Part shown: positions 1 through 8,877 of the stretch, piece by piece
Position numbering within the stretch: position 1 is the stretch's first letter
How the letters are laid out: each line of letters opens with the position of its first letter
Source of the DNA: Beijerinckiaceae bacterium
GTDB lineage: Bacteria; Pseudomonadota; Alphaproteobacteria; Rhizobiales; Beijerinckiaceae
Reading direction: 5' to 3'
Length of the DNA: 64,000 nt
Assembly (NCBI GenBank): GCA_027533425.1
Contig: JAPZUD010000006.1
Coordinates: 124,001-188,000 of the forward strand
Position numbers and translations under genes: made by a program
Notes under the pieces: generated by a model
Database searches by the model: none
Seen by the model: the letters and a program-made list of their open reading frames with translations, nothing else
Told to the model about the DNA's origin: nothing

Positions 1-947
1 CGGACGGGACCGATTACTGGTCGATGCGCCGCTATCTGAAGCAGTTCCTGTCCGATCGCCGCGTGATCGAAGTGCCGCGCCTGCTCTGGTGGCCGCTGCT
101 GAACCTGATCATCCTGACGACGCGGCCCGGCCGCAAGGGCAAGGACTACGCCACCATCTGGAACAACGAACGGAACGAAGGCCCTCTGAAGACGATTTCG
201 CGCGAGCAGGCCGAGCAGCTGGCCGCACGGTTCGGCGGGGAGGACAAGGTCATCGTCGATTTCGCGATGCGCTACCAGAATCCGAGCACCGAAAGCCGGA
301 TCCAGGCCCTGAAAGACCAGGGCTGTGACCGCATACTTTTCGTGCCGCTCTACCCGCATTACGCTGCAGCGACCACGGCCACCGCCTGTGACGAGGCTTT
401 CCGCGCCCTGATGAAGATGCGTTGGCAGCCGGCTGTCCGCGTGGCCCCGGCCTATGCCGATGAGCCGGTCTATATCGAAGCGCTGGCAAAGTCCGTGCGC
501 GAGCATCTCGCCACGCTGGATTGGGAGCCGGAGGTGCTGGTCGCAACCTTCCACGGCATGCCGCAGAAATATCTCGAAAAGGGCGATCCCTATCATTGCG
601 AGTGCCAGAAGACCGGCCGCCTGCTGCGCGAGGCCCTCGGCTGGGAGAAAGACCGCTTCCGCATCACCTTCCAGTCGCGCTTCGGCAATGATCCCTGGCT
701 CCAGCCCTATACCGACGAGACCGTCAAGGCGCTCGCCGAATCCGGCGTGAAGAAGCTGGCGCTGGTCGCGCCGGGATTCTCGGCCGATTGCCTCGAGACG
801 CTGGAAGAACTCGACGGCGAGAACCGCGAGATCTTCGAGCATGCCGGCGGCGAGCATTTCACCTACATTCCCGCGCTCAATGCCAGCGCGGGCGGCATCG
901 ATGTGATCGAGGCGATCACGCGCCGCGAATTGATGGGCTGGCTCTGA
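1..947 (+). CDS. hemH: Ferrochelatase, 5'-truncated by the window edge
   Basis: Last enzyme of haem synthesis; inserts Fe2+ into protoporphyrin IX. The open frame enters from the left edge reading DGTDYWSMRRYLKQFLSDRR, the conserved N-terminal part of alphaproteobacterial ferrochelatase, so the ATG at 24 is internal and the true start lies outside the window. The metal-binding histidine is in ATFHGMPQKY (near base 553) and the conserved acidic region is GFSADCLETLEEL near the C-terminus. Roughly the last 310 residues are present and the reading frame is intact to the TGA at 945-947. The next gene is convergent, 15 bases away, with no obvious terminator between. Confidence 0.95.
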   Translation, partial: DGTDYWSMRRYLKQFLSDRRVIEVPRLLWWPLLNLIILTTRPGRKGKDYATIWNNERNEGPLKTISREQAEQLAARFGGEDKVIVDFAMRYQNPSTESRIQALKDQGCDRILFVPLYPHYAAATTATACDEAFRALMKMRWQPAVRVAPAYADEPVYIEALAKSVREHLATLDWEPEVLVATFHGMPQKYLEKGDPYHCECQKTGRLLREALGWEKDRFRITFQSRFGNDPWLQPYTDETVKALAESGVKKLALVAPGFSADCLETLEELDGENREIFEHAGGEHFTYIPALNASAGGIDVIEAITRRELMGWL

Positions 948-962
948 GCCAGCCGATTCGCT

Positions 963-1850
963 TCAGGCTTCGCCCGAGGCAAGGAAGCGCGCCGCAGCCC
1001 GATGGACTGAAGGCGCCATGAGGATGCGGCGATGCCCGAAGCCGGGCATCGGCAGCAACTGCACCTGCGGCCCGGCGGAGGCCAGTTTCTCGGCATCAGA
1101 GTAGGGAATTTCCCGGTCATCCGGCGCATGGATCACCAGGGTCGGGATCTGCGTCTCGGTGAGATAGGCCCGCCCGGAAAAGCTGGCCATCGGCCGCCCG
1201 GCAAGTTCGAGCACGCGGTTCTCGAATGCATGATGCCCTTTGCGCGTCAGCCCGACAGCGCGGGAAAACGCCTCGCCATAATCCTGCATGGCATCCGGTG
1301 CAGCCACCGTGACGAGGCGTTCGCAGGGCAATGCCGGAAAACTCTCGACACCGCCTGCCACCGCCGCCATGGCGATCGCGCCGCCGAAGGAATGACTGAC
1401 AATACCCGCCAGCGGCAGATGGTCCCGCACGACCGCACTGACCGCCTCGACGGCCAGCGGCACATTGAGCTGCCGCCCGCCGGAGCCACCATGGGCAGGA
1501 AGATCCAGCGCCAGCACGCGGAAACCCTCTTCCAGCAAGGCCTCGACGAAGCCGCCCATGAAGATCGCCTGTCCGGTCCAGCCATGGATCAGCAGCACCG
1601 TACCGCGGGCGGGGCGAGCGGGCTCGAACGTGAAACTGCGGACATAACCCCGGCAATGGCCGACGGTCCGTGTCTCAGCCCGCTCGAACAGCGTCAGGGC
1701 CTTCCGGATCGCCGGACTGGCCGGATCGACCCGGGCATGGCCGATCGGCGTGCAGAACAGCCGGAAGGCGAGACGTCCGGTGAGTCGCGGCGAGAGCGCA
1801 CTCGACAGGCGGATGACAGGACGGATGACCTTGAGCGCAGGGTATGCCAT
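963..1850 (-). CDS. Alpha/beta hydrolase (serine esterase/lipase-like)
   Basis: A 295-residue alpha/beta-hydrolase-fold protein of unknown substrate. Visible signatures: oxyanion-hole motif HGWTG at residues 89-93, nucleophile elbow SHSFGG with Ser154, acid in HAPDD (about residue 244) and catalytic His in GFGHRR (His273), so the triad is complete. I start at the ATG at 1850 (MAYPALK). The frame also opens at a TTG at 1877, but that codon lies inside a palindromic operator. The gene is divergent from a MarR-family regulator with two operator copies between them, so it is probably the regulator's target. The substrate (ester, lipid or xenobiotic) cannot be told from sequence. Confidence 0.85.
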   Translation of the reverse strand: MAYPALKVIRPVIRLSSALSPRLTGRLAFRLFCTPIGHARVDPASPAIRKALTLFERAETRTVGHCRGYVRSFTFEPARPARGTVLLIHGWTGQAIFMGGFVEALLEEGFRVLALDLPAHGGSGGRQLNVPLAVEAVSAVVRDHLPLAGIVSHSFGGAIAMAAVAGGVESFPALPCERLVTVAAPDAMQDYGEAFSRAVGLTRKGHHAFENRVLELAGRPMASFSGRAYLTETQIPTLVIHAPDDREIPYSDAEKLASAGPQVQLLPMPGFGHRRILMAPSVHRAAARFLASGEA

Positions 1851-1870
1851 GGTGACGGCCTCAGCTTCTT

Positions 1871-1906
1871 TGTTCAATGTTGAACATTATTGTTCAAGTC
1901 TGAACA
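1871..1906. promoter_or_regulatory. Tandem palindromic operator, probable MarR-family sites
   Basis: Two 16-bp palindromes lie between the divergent hydrolase and MarR genes. Site 1 (1871-1886) is TGTTCAATGTTGAACA and site 2 (1891-1906) is TGTTCAAGTCTGAACA. They share TGTTCA-N4-TGAACA and their centres are exactly 20 bp apart, two helical turns, as expected for two dimers on the same DNA face. Most MarR regulators repress their own gene and a divergent target from such palindromes. The assignment to this regulator is by position. Confidence 0.75.
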
Positions 1907-1954
1907 AAGTCAAGCTGCCTTCTCGTGCCTGCCGAACCGCTTTCCGAACCTGCC

Positions 1955-2434
1955 ATGACAGAACCACCGAAATCCGATCTCCCGTGGGACCGCCCGCGCT
2001 TCAGGAACTGGCTCGCTGTCGCCCGGGTACATTCCCTCTGGGCGCAACGCATGGCCCAGGCCCTGCAACCGCTCGGCTTGCGCATGGCGCAGTTCGATAT
2101 CATGGCGAACCTGCTCTACGAGCCGGGCATGACGCAGCAGCGTCTGGCAGAGAAGATCTTCGTCGGGCGTTCGAACCTCTCCATGGCCCTGCCAGACCTT
2201 GAGGCCAGCGGCTGGGTCCGGAGGGATGCCGATGCCGAGGATCGCCGTGTGCGCCGGCTCTACCTCACCGCCGAGGGCGAGGCGTTGGCGCGGCAGGCTC
2301 TGGCCGAGGAAACCCGGCTGCTCGACGAGATGATGCAGGTCCTGACGGAAGAGGAATGCAACCTCGTCGGCACGCTGATGCGCCGCCTGGGCGACAGCCT
2401 CAAGCAGGGCGTCATCGTGAAGCCATCGTCGTAA
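1955..2434 (+). CDS. MarR-family transcriptional regulator
   Basis: A 159-residue winged-helix regulator. The helix-turn-helix covers about residues 55-85 (MTQQRLAEKIFVGRSNLSMA). The beta-wing follows as DADAEDRRVRRLYLTAEGE, with the conserved D-x-R-x-x-R-x-x-x-L-T pattern of the MarR family, and a C-terminal dimerisation helix closes the protein. I chose the ATG at 1955; a GTG at 1925 would add ten residues and neither start has a clear SD. Divergent from the hydrolase, with two palindromic operators just upstream. The sensed ligand is unknown. Confidence 0.85.
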   Translation: MTEPPKSDLPWDRPRFRNWLAVARVHSLWAQRMAQALQPLGLRMAQFDIMANLLYEPGMTQQRLAEKIFVGRSNLSMALPDLEASGWVRRDADAEDRRVRRLYLTAEGEALARQALAEETRLLDEMMQVLTEEECNLVGTLMRRLGDSLKQGVIVKPSS

Positions 2435-2536
2435 TGTGAGGAAACCCGCAGCGTGTGCCGGCGCACTTGTGGAACGATCGACAAAAGGCGATCAGGGACA
2501 CGCTGAAGCTCAGGGCCAGCAAGGAAAGGTTCCGTC

Positions 2537-3520
2537 ATGATTTTCGATACCGGGCAGATTGTCGCCCTGATCTTCCTCGTTTTCGCGATCATCACGCTGG
2601 CGGCGATGGTCCGCCAGGTGCCGCAGGGGCGGCATTACACGGTCGAGCGCTTCGGCCGCTACAGCCGGACCCTCACCCCTGGTCTCGGCCTCGTCATCCC
2701 GTATATCGAGACTGTCGGCGCCAAGGTCGTCATGATGGAGCAGGTGCTCGACGTACCGACGCAGGAAGTCATCACCAAGGACAACGCGACCGTTCGTGCC
2801 GATGGCGTGCTCTTCTACCAGGTGGTGGATGCCGCCCGCGCCACATACCAGGTGGCGCAGCTCGATTACGCGCTCCTCAACCTCACGATGACCAATATCC
2901 GCACCGTGATGGGCGCGATGGACCTTGATTCGCTCCTCTCGCATCGCGACGAGATCAATGTCCGCCTGCTCTCCGTGGTCGACGCCGCCGCCTCGCCCTG
3001 GGGCGTCAAGGTCACCCGTATCGAGATCAAGGACATCGTCCCGCCGGCCGATCTCGTCGGTGCGATGGGACGGCAGATGAAGGCCGAACGTGAACGGCGC
3101 GCCGCCATCCTCGAGGCCGAGGGCGCCCGGCAATCGGCCATCCTCAAGGCCGAGGGTGAGAAGCAGGCCCAGATCCTCGCGGCGGAAGGCCGCAAGGAAG
3201 CCGCCTTCCGCGATGCCGAGGCGCGCGAACGTCAGGCCGAGGCGGAAGCCAACGCGACCCGTGCAGTTTCCGAGGCCATTGCCAAGGGCGACACGGCCGG
3301 GGTGAATTACCTGATCGCGGAAAAGTATGTCGCGGCCTTCGCCAAGCTGGCCACCGCGCCGAACCAGAAGGTCGTCATCGTTCCGGCCGAGATGGGCGGG
3401 CTGGTCGGCACGCTCGGCGGCATCGCCGAACTGGCGAAATCCGCGCTCGGCAATGGCGGGGGCTCCACCGGGGGCGAAACACAGCGTCGGCCCTGGTCCG
3501 ACAAGGGCAGCAAGGAGTAA
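2537..3520 (+). CDS. qmcA: SPFH-domain (stomatin/prohibitin-like) membrane protein, QmcA type
   Basis: A 327-residue band-7 protein. One N-terminal transmembrane helix (about residues 5-25), an SPFH domain to about residue 190 (VPQGRHYTVERFGRYSRTL onward), then an Ala/Glu/Lys-rich helix (about 190-255) predicted to form the oligomerising coiled coil, and a Gly-rich tail. Family members form membrane microdomain scaffolds and modulate proteases such as FtsH. The SD AAGGAAAGG lies before the ATG. The next gene is an NfeD protein starting 7 bases after the stop; SPFH-NfeD pairing is a widespread conserved operon and strengthens both calls. Confidence 0.9.
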   Translation: MIFDTGQIVALIFLVFAIITLAAMVRQVPQGRHYTVERFGRYSRTLTPGLGLVIPYIETVGAKVVMMEQVLDVPTQEVITKDNATVRADGVLFYQVVDAARATYQVAQLDYALLNLTMTNIRTVMGAMDLDSLLSHRDEINVRLLSVVDAAASPWGVKVTRIEIKDIVPPADLVGAMGRQMKAERERRAAILEAEGARQSAILKAEGEKQAQILAAEGRKEAAFRDAEARERQAEAEANATRAVSEAIAKGDTAGVNYLIAEKYVAAFAKLATAPNQKVVIVPAEMGGLVGTLGGIAELAKSALGNGGGSTGGETQRRPWSDKGSKE

Positions 3521-3526
3521 GCCGCG

Positions 3527-3988
3527 ATGCTCTATCTCGGCATTCCCGCCGTCGCCGGCTGGCTTGGCATCGGCCTGATCCTGATCGCGGTCGAGATGCT
3601 GGTCGCGCCGGGCTCCTACCTGCTCTGGATCGGCCTCGCCGCGCTCGCCATGGCGCTGGTCTCGATGCTGGCCTCGCTCGGACCCGGCACGGAAATGGTG
3701 CTGTTCGGCATCCTCTCGCTTGTGGCAGCCATGGTCGGGGTGAAAGTCTACGGGTCCCGCCGCCGGAACGTGGCGGATGCCGGCCTCGACGATCCGGCCG
3801 CCGGACTGGTCGGGCGCGAATTGCAGCTTGTCCAGGCCATCGAGGACGGCATCGGCCAGGCGCGTTTCGGCGATTCGATATGGCGCGTTGCCGGGCCGGA
3901 CCTGCCGGCCGGCGCGCTGGTCAGGGTAACGGCGCTGGACGGCGCTACCCTTGTTGTCGTTGCGAAGGACGGCCCCGCCGCGGCCTGA
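3527..3988 (+). CDS. nfeD: NfeD-family membrane protein
   Basis: A 153-residue partner of the preceding SPFH protein. The N-terminal 75 residues hold two or three hydrophobic helices (around WLGIGLILIAVEMLV and MVLFGILSLVAAMVGV). The C-terminal half has the soluble OB-fold pattern of NfeD (LVGRELQLVQ...ARFGDSIWRV). The SD AAGGAG sits inside the end of the upstream gene, so the pair is probably co-transcribed and translationally linked. It is the short NfeD type, without the ClpP-like protease domain. NfeD is thought to assist microdomain assembly or membrane-protein quality control. Confidence 0.88.
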   Translation: MLYLGIPAVAGWLGIGLILIAVEMLVAPGSYLLWIGLAALAMALVSMLASLGPGTEMVLFGILSLVAAMVGVKVYGSRRRNVADAGLDDPAAGLVGRELQLVQAIEDGIGQARFGDSIWRVAGPDLPAGALVRVTALDGATLVVVAKDGPAAA

Positions 3989-3997
3989 CGTTCCGGG

Positions 3998-4984
3998 TCA
4001 GGCGACGCCGATCCGCAGCAGGTCATGCACATGGACGATGCCGACCGGCTTCTGGCCGGCATCGACCACGAAGAGCGCAGTGATCTTGCTCTTGTTGAGC
4101 TGGTCCAGCGCTTCGACAGCCAGGGTCTGCTCGCGCACGACACGCGGGTTGCGTGTCATCACGTCCTTCACCGGTACTGTCGTCAGGTCCGGCCGCATAT
4201 GGCGACGCAGGTCACCATCGGAGATCACGCCGGTCATACGGCCTTCCCCGTCAACCACCGCCACGCAGCCGAAGCCCCGCGAGCTCATTTCAACGATGGC
4301 CTCGCCCATCCGCGCGGTTTCGGCAATCCGGGGCAGCGCTTCGCCCCGGTGCATGATATCGCGGACATAGGCCAGCTTCGCCCCGAGCTTGCCGCCGGGA
4401 TGGAAGGTGCGGAAATCCTCAGGCGTGAAGCCGCGGGCTTCCAGAAGCGCCACGGCCAGCGCATCGCCAAGCGTGATCTGCATCGTGGTGGAGGTGGTCG
4501 GCGCGAGGCCGTTCGGGCAGGCCTCTTCCACCTTTGGCAGGACCAGCGCGATATCCGCCTCGACCGCGAGCGTGGAATCCGGATTCGATGTGACAGCAAC
4601 CAGCCCGACGCCGTAGCGACGGGAATAGGCGATGATATCGGAAAGCTCCGCTGTCTCGCCGGACCAGGACAGGGCGAGGATCACGTCCTCGTTGCGGATC
4701 ATGCCGAGATCGCCATGGCTCGCCTCGCCGGGATGGACAAAATGCGCGGCCGTACCGGTCGAGGCAAAGGTCGCCGCGATCTTGCGGCCGACATGCCCGG
4801 ATTTCCCCATGCCGGTCACAATCACGCGGCCCGTTGCGGACGAAATCAGCCGCACGGCCTCGGAAAACGCCGCGCCCATTCCGCTCTCGATCGAGGCCCG
4901 CAGCGCATCGAGCCCGGCAATTTCGGTCCGGATGGTCCGCAAGGCGCTGGCGCGCGCGCCATCAAGCGGATGGGTCATGGTCAT
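3998..4984 (-). CDS. kdsD: D-arabinose-5-phosphate isomerase (KdsD/KpsF)
   Basis: Converts ribulose-5-phosphate to arabinose-5-phosphate, the first step to KDO of lipopolysaccharide. The 328 residues give an N-terminal SIS sugar-isomerase domain (GMGKSGHVGRKIAATFASTG, then HPGEASHGDLGM) and two C-terminal CBS domains (about residues 210-328), the usual KdsD layout at full length. It ends convergently close to nfeD and is divergent from an outer-membrane protein gene. Its location next to galU, galE and an outer-membrane barrel suits a role in envelope synthesis. Confidence 0.93.
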   Translation of the reverse strand: MTMTHPLDGARASALRTIRTEIAGLDALRASIESGMGAAFSEAVRLISSATGRVIVTGMGKSGHVGRKIAATFASTGTAAHFVHPGEASHGDLGMIRNEDVILALSWSGETAELSDIIAYSRRYGVGLVAVTSNPDSTLAVEADIALVLPKVEEACPNGLAPTTSTTMQITLGDALAVALLEARGFTPEDFRTFHPGGKLGAKLAYVRDIMHRGEALPRIAETARMGEAIVEMSSRGFGCVAVVDGEGRMTGVISDGDLRRHMRPDLTTVPVKDVMTRNPRVVREQTLAVEALDQLNKSKITALFVVDAGQKPVGIVHVHDLLRIGVA

Positions 4985-5138
4985 GCTCCCGGTCAGGCCC
5001 GGCTCCGGACAGGGCAGAAAGTGCCCAGGCGGAAACCAAGCGTTAACCCTCTCTGTTTACTTCCTATCAAGGGTTGGACCGACGTCCGGACCCTGTCTTC
5101 GCTGGCCGCTCCCGTCCAGCTACCGGGGAAACTGCCTT

Positions 5139-6818
5139 TTGCCGCGCCGCTCTGATACGCGCTTCGGATCGTTCTGGATAGCCCGCACCCTCCCTGCGGT
5201 GTTGACGGGGCTTGCCCTGCTGGGCGCGCTGCGCGAACCGGCCAATGCGCAGATCCTCGGCAACCAGACCCCCGGAACGCCCGGCGCCCTCGACGGCGAA
5301 TTCCGCCCGGCCCGGCCGGCTTCCGCACCGCCCGCGCCGAATCCGGCCGGCCTCCGCGGCCCGGACCCGGATCTGGTCGGTCCGGCGGCCAGCTCGCGCT
5401 TCGGCCTCAAGCGCAACCCCAATCCCGCGGCAAAACGACAGCTCGGTTCCGGCCAGACCCGCCCCGGCGGGTTTCCCGGCGCCTCGCCGGCCGGCAGCAA
5501 TCCGGGCGTTTCGGGCAACCCGGGGCTGCGATCTCCGCGCGATCTCACGGCCACCCGGCTTGGCACCCTGCCCGACCCTGCTGCTGCGGCGCCGCCCCTC
5601 GGCCGGCCTGGTGTGCCCTACACTGTTGCACCGGGATTGCCCGCACCGGCAACGCCGGCGCCGCGCCGGGCCCCGCGGGAGGATGACCCCTACGCCCCGC
5701 TCGGCATCCGGTCCGGTGGCTTCATCCTCCGGCCGGCGATCGAGATTTCCGGCGGCTATGATACCAATGCCGCCCGGTCGGCAACCGCCGCGCGCGGCTC
5801 GCCGCTCTATCGCACTGAAGGTGAGCTGGCCGCCACATCGGACTGGACGCGCCATCAACTCGATCTCGCCCTGCGTGGGGCCTATACCGGCTACACCGCG
5901 ATCGACAATGCCAATCGCCCCGAAGGCGATGTCCGCGCAGCCTTGCGCCTGGACGCCACCCGCGACCTCGCGCTCGAGGCCGCCCTGTCTGCCCGGATCG
6001 ACACCGAAAACCCGACCAATGTGAACCTGCCGGCCGGCACATCGCAGCGGGTTCCCTATTACAATTTCGGAACTGCGCTGGGCGCCACACAGCGTTTCGG
6101 CCGGCTCAGCATCGGACTGCGCGGCACCGTGGACCGGGCCCTCTATTCCGATGTCGAATCCGGCGGGGTGACGGTCTCGCAGGAAAGCCGCAACCTCGTG
6201 ACCTATGGCTTGCGGCTCCGGGCCGGCTATGAAGTCACGCCCGGAATCACGCCCTTCGCAGAAGTCGGTCTCGACAGCCGCGTGCATGATCTTGCGGTCG
6301 ATTCCGGCGGGTTCCGCCGGGATTCGCGCGGGGTGACGCTGCGCGCAGGCTCGACCTTCGAACTGGCGCGGAACCTGACCGGCGAGGCCGGTGCCGGCTA
6401 CACATTCCGCCATTACGAGGATGCGCGCCTCGCCTATCTCCGCGCGCCGGTGGTCGATGCCGCGCTGACATGGTCGGCCTCGCCGCTGACAACGCTCAAT
6501 CTCCGGGCACAGAGCGAGATCGTCGAGACCACCCTCGCCAATTCGGCCGGGGGCATCGCCTATCGCGGCACCATGACGTTGACCCATGCCTTCCTGAGGA
6601 ACTTCACGGCAACGGCCACGCTGGGTCTTTCACGCACCGACTATGAGGGCGTCAACCGTGTCGAGACGGGGCTCAATGCCGGGATGCGCCTCGAATACAA
6701 GTTCAGCCGCCTGGTGGCCCTGCGCGGCTCGTATGCTTTCGAGCGGCTCAACGTCAATACGCCGGGCGAGAACTACCAGGCCCATACCTTCCTGTTGGGT
6801 ATGCGTCTGACGCGATGA
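5139..6818 (+). CDS. Outer-membrane beta-barrel protein with Pro-rich N-terminal linker
   Basis: A 559-residue exported protein. I assign the start to a TTG at 5139 because GGGGAA (5125-5130) is well placed and the result is a good signal peptide: basic PRRSDTR, hydrophobic LPAVLTGLALLGAL, cleavage after ANA (residue 37). Residues about 38-195 are rich in Pro, Ala and Gly and probably form a periplasmic or flexible linker. The remaining ~360 residues alternate polar and hydrophobic residues with many aromatic girdle positions (RAGYEVTPGITPFAEVG), typical of an outer-membrane barrel. It ends in LRLTR-like residues (GMRLTR), not the usual terminal Phe. It resembles the surface beta-barrel proteins common in Hyphomicrobiales; function unknown. 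Confidence 0.75.
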   Translation: MPRRSDTRFGSFWIARTLPAVLTGLALLGALREPANAQILGNQTPGTPGALDGEFRPARPASAPPAPNPAGLRGPDPDLVGPAASSRFGLKRNPNPAAKRQLGSGQTRPGGFPGASPAGSNPGVSGNPGLRSPRDLTATRLGTLPDPAAAAPPLGRPGVPYTVAPGLPAPATPAPRRAPREDDPYAPLGIRSGGFILRPAIEISGGYDTNAARSATAARGSPLYRTEGELAATSDWTRHQLDLALRGAYTGYTAIDNANRPEGDVRAALRLDATRDLALEAALSARIDTENPTNVNLPAGTSQRVPYYNFGTALGATQRFGRLSIGLRGTVDRALYSDVESGGVTVSQESRNLVTYGLRLRAGYEVTPGITPFAEVGLDSRVHDLAVDSGGFRRDSRGVTLRAGSTFELARNLTGEAGAGYTFRHYEDARLAYLRAPVVDAALTWSASPLTTLNLRAQSEIVETTLANSAGGIAYRGTMTLTHAFLRNFTATATLGLSRTDYEGVNRVETGLNAGMRLEYKFSRLVALRGSYAFERLNVNTPGENYQAHTFLLGMRLTR

Positions 6819-6835
6819 AGCCGGGCGCCGGATCC

Positions 6836-7711
6836 TCAGAGGCCGAGGATCGCGGCGGCCTGCTTCCGGAACTCCGGCGCGATTTCCTCGCGGGCCATGG
6901 CATAGGCGACATTTGCCGCCAGGAAACCGAGCTTGGAGCCGGTATCATAGACCTGTCCGTCAAACCGGACGGCATGGAACGACTGGCTCTCGGCGAGCTT
7001 CAGCATGGAATCGGTGAGCTGGATTTCGCCGCCGGCGCCCCGTTCCTGCTTCTCCAGCAGATCGAAGATTTCCGGCTGCAGGATATAGCGGCCGGAAATG
7101 GCGAGATTGGACGGCGCCGTGCCACGCGGCGGCTTCTCGACCATCGCCTCGATCCGCGCAACCTTCTCGCGCGAGCCGCCGACATTGACGATGCCGTATT
7201 GATGCGTCTCGTCGTCGGCCACGGGATAGACGCCGATCAGGTTTCCGCCCTGGCGGCCATGGGCTTCGATCATTTCGGCGAGGCAGGGCTTCTGGCCGAG
7301 ATGCAGCATGTCCGGCAGGAGCAGGGCGAAAGGTTCGTTGCCGATGATATCGCGCGCGCACCAGACAGCATGGCCGAGGCCGAGCGGCTCCTGCTGGCGG
7401 GTGAAGCTGGTCGCGCCCGCCTTCGGGGTATCCTGTTCGAGCTTGGCAAGTTCGGCCGACTTGCCACGCTGGCGCAAGGTGGCCTCCAGTTCGTACTGGC
7501 GGTCGAAATGATCCTCGATCACCTGCTTGTTCCGGCCGGTCACGAAGACGAAATGCTCGATCCCGGCCGCCCGGGCCTCGTCGACAACATGCTGGATCAC
7601 CGGACGGTCCACGACCGTCAGCATTTCCTTCGGGATCGCCTTCGTCGCGGGCAGAAAACGCGTGCCAAGGCCGGCCACCGGGAACACGGCCTTGCGGATA
7701 CGGTGGGACAT
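6836..7711 (-). CDS. galU: UTP-glucose-1-phosphate uridylyltransferase
   Basis: Makes UDP-glucose from UTP and glucose-1-phosphate for surface polysaccharides. The 291 residues carry the nucleotidyltransferase signature [12 protein letters not shown] near the N-terminus, then [19 protein letters not shown] and a C-terminal [13 protein letters not shown] region, all standard for GalU, at the expected length. The start at 7711 ([14 protein letters not shown]) has GAGG upstream; an in-frame ATG at 7726 would add five residues. Divergent from galE, whose product interconverts UDP-glucose and UDP-galactose, so the two probably supply the same sugar-nucleotide pool. Confidence 0.95.
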   Translation of the reverse strand: MSHRIRKAVFPVAGLGTRFLPATKAIPKEMLTVVDRPVIQHVVDEARAAGIEHFVFVTGRNKQVIEDHFDRQYELEATLRQRGKSAELAKLEQDTPKAGATSFTRQQEPLGLGHAVWCARDIIGNEPFALLLPDMLHLGQKPCLAEMIEAHGRQGGNLIGVYPVADDETHQYGIVNVGGSREKVARIEAMVEKPPRGTAPSNLAISGRYILQPEIFDLLEKQERGAGGEIQLTDSMLKLAESQSFHAVRFDGQVYDTGSKLGFLAANVAYAMAREEIAPEFRKQAAAILGL

Positions 7712-7840
7712 CGAATCTTGCCTCATGATCACAACCCGGGGGTCGGGTCGACACATACGCGTGCTAGGGATTACTGCCTTAACGCTCCTTGAACAACAAG
7801 GCGCTACTCTTGTTATTCTTAATGCTGCAAAGGACTTGGC

Positions 7841-8827
7841 ATGGCGATTCTGGTCACGGGCGGTGCGGGCTACATCGGCTCCCATATGGTTCTGGCACTG
7901 GTCGACCGCGGCGAAACCGTCGTGGTTGTCGACAATCTCTCCACCGGGCATCCCTGGGCCCTGCCACCGGGTGTCGTCCTCCGGGGCGGGGATATCGGCG
8001 ATGCCGCCTTCCTGGAAGCGGTGATCCGGGAGTTCGACATCACGGAGATTGCGCATTTCGCAGCCAAGATCGTCGTCCCGGAATCGGTCGCCAATCCGAT
8101 GCTGTACTATGGCAACAACACCGCAAAGAGCCGGGTGTTGATCGAAACCGCCATCCGTTGCGGTATTGAACGGTTCATCTTCTCCTCGACAGCCGCCGTT
8201 TACGGCGATGTCTCGGGCGACCCGGTGGACGAGGCCACTCCGCCCCTTCCCGTCTCGCCCTACGGCCGCTCGAAGCTGATGACGGAATGGATGCTGCAGG
8301 ATGCTGCGGCGGCCCATGGGCTCAAATTCATCATCCTGCGCTATTTCAATGTCGCCGGCGCCGATCCGCAGGGCCGCACGGGCCAGAGCTTCCCCAACGC
8401 GACGCATCTGATCAAGGTTGCTGTCCAGACGGCCCTCGGCCAGCGCCCGCATCTCGACATTTTCGGAACCGACTATGCCACGCGCGACGGCTCCTGCATC
8501 CGGGACTACATCCATGTCACGGATCTTGCGACCGCGCATGTCGATGCGCTGAACCACCTCCGGCGAGGCGGCGACAGCATGATCCTCAATTGCGGCTATG
8601 GTCGCGGCTTTTCGGTTCTGGAAGTGGTCGACGTCGTTCGCAAGGTGACCGGTGTCAATTTCGAGGCCCGGCTTGTTCCGCGCCGTCCCGGTGACCCGGC
8701 AACCATCGTCGCCAAGTCGGAAAAGATCCGTGCCGCGCTCAACTGGACGCCGAAACACGATGACCTCGAGGAAATCGTCTCGAGTGCCTTCCGGTGGGAG
8801 CGCAAGCTGGCCGGCCGCAATGGTTGA
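7841..8827 (+). CDS. galE: UDP-glucose 4-epimerase
   Basis: A short-chain dehydrogenase/reductase of 328 residues. The NAD-binding GGAGYIG is at residues 7-13, the catalytic Ser/Thr region is SSTAAVYG (about 115-122), and the YxxxK pair is Tyr141/Lys145 in [15 protein letters not shown] and the RDYIHV motif are typical of extended SDR epimerases. The SD is AAAGGA upstream of the ATG. Divergent from galU with a 129-bp shared promoter region. It supplies UDP-galactose for lipopolysaccharide or exopolysaccharide. Confidence 0.94.
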   Translation: MAILVTGGAGYIGSHMVLALVDRGETVVVVDNLSTGHPWALPPGVVLRGGDIGDAAFLEAVIREFDITEIAHFAAKIVVPESVANPMLYYGNNTAKSRVLIETAIRCGIERFIFSSTAAVYGDVSGDPVDEATPPLPVSPYGRSKLMTEWMLQDAAAAHGLKFIILRYFNVAGADPQGRTGQSFPNATHLIKVAVQTALGQRPHLDIFGTDYATRDGSCIRDYIHVTDLATAHVDALNHLRRGGDSMILNCGYGRGFSVLEVVDVVRKVTGVNFEARLVPRRPGDPATIVAKSEKIRAALNWTPKHDDLEEIVSSAFRWERKLAGRNG

Positions 8828-8877
8828 TCCCGCGAGCCGCACGCCTACACTCTGCTGATTCTGTGACGAGGCCTGAC

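Noticed and set aside
4632-5138. An N-terminal extension of the outer-membrane barrel protein running antisense through kdsD.
   Set aside because: It is the complement of kdsD codons in a GC-rich genome; the signal peptide and SD place the start at 5139.
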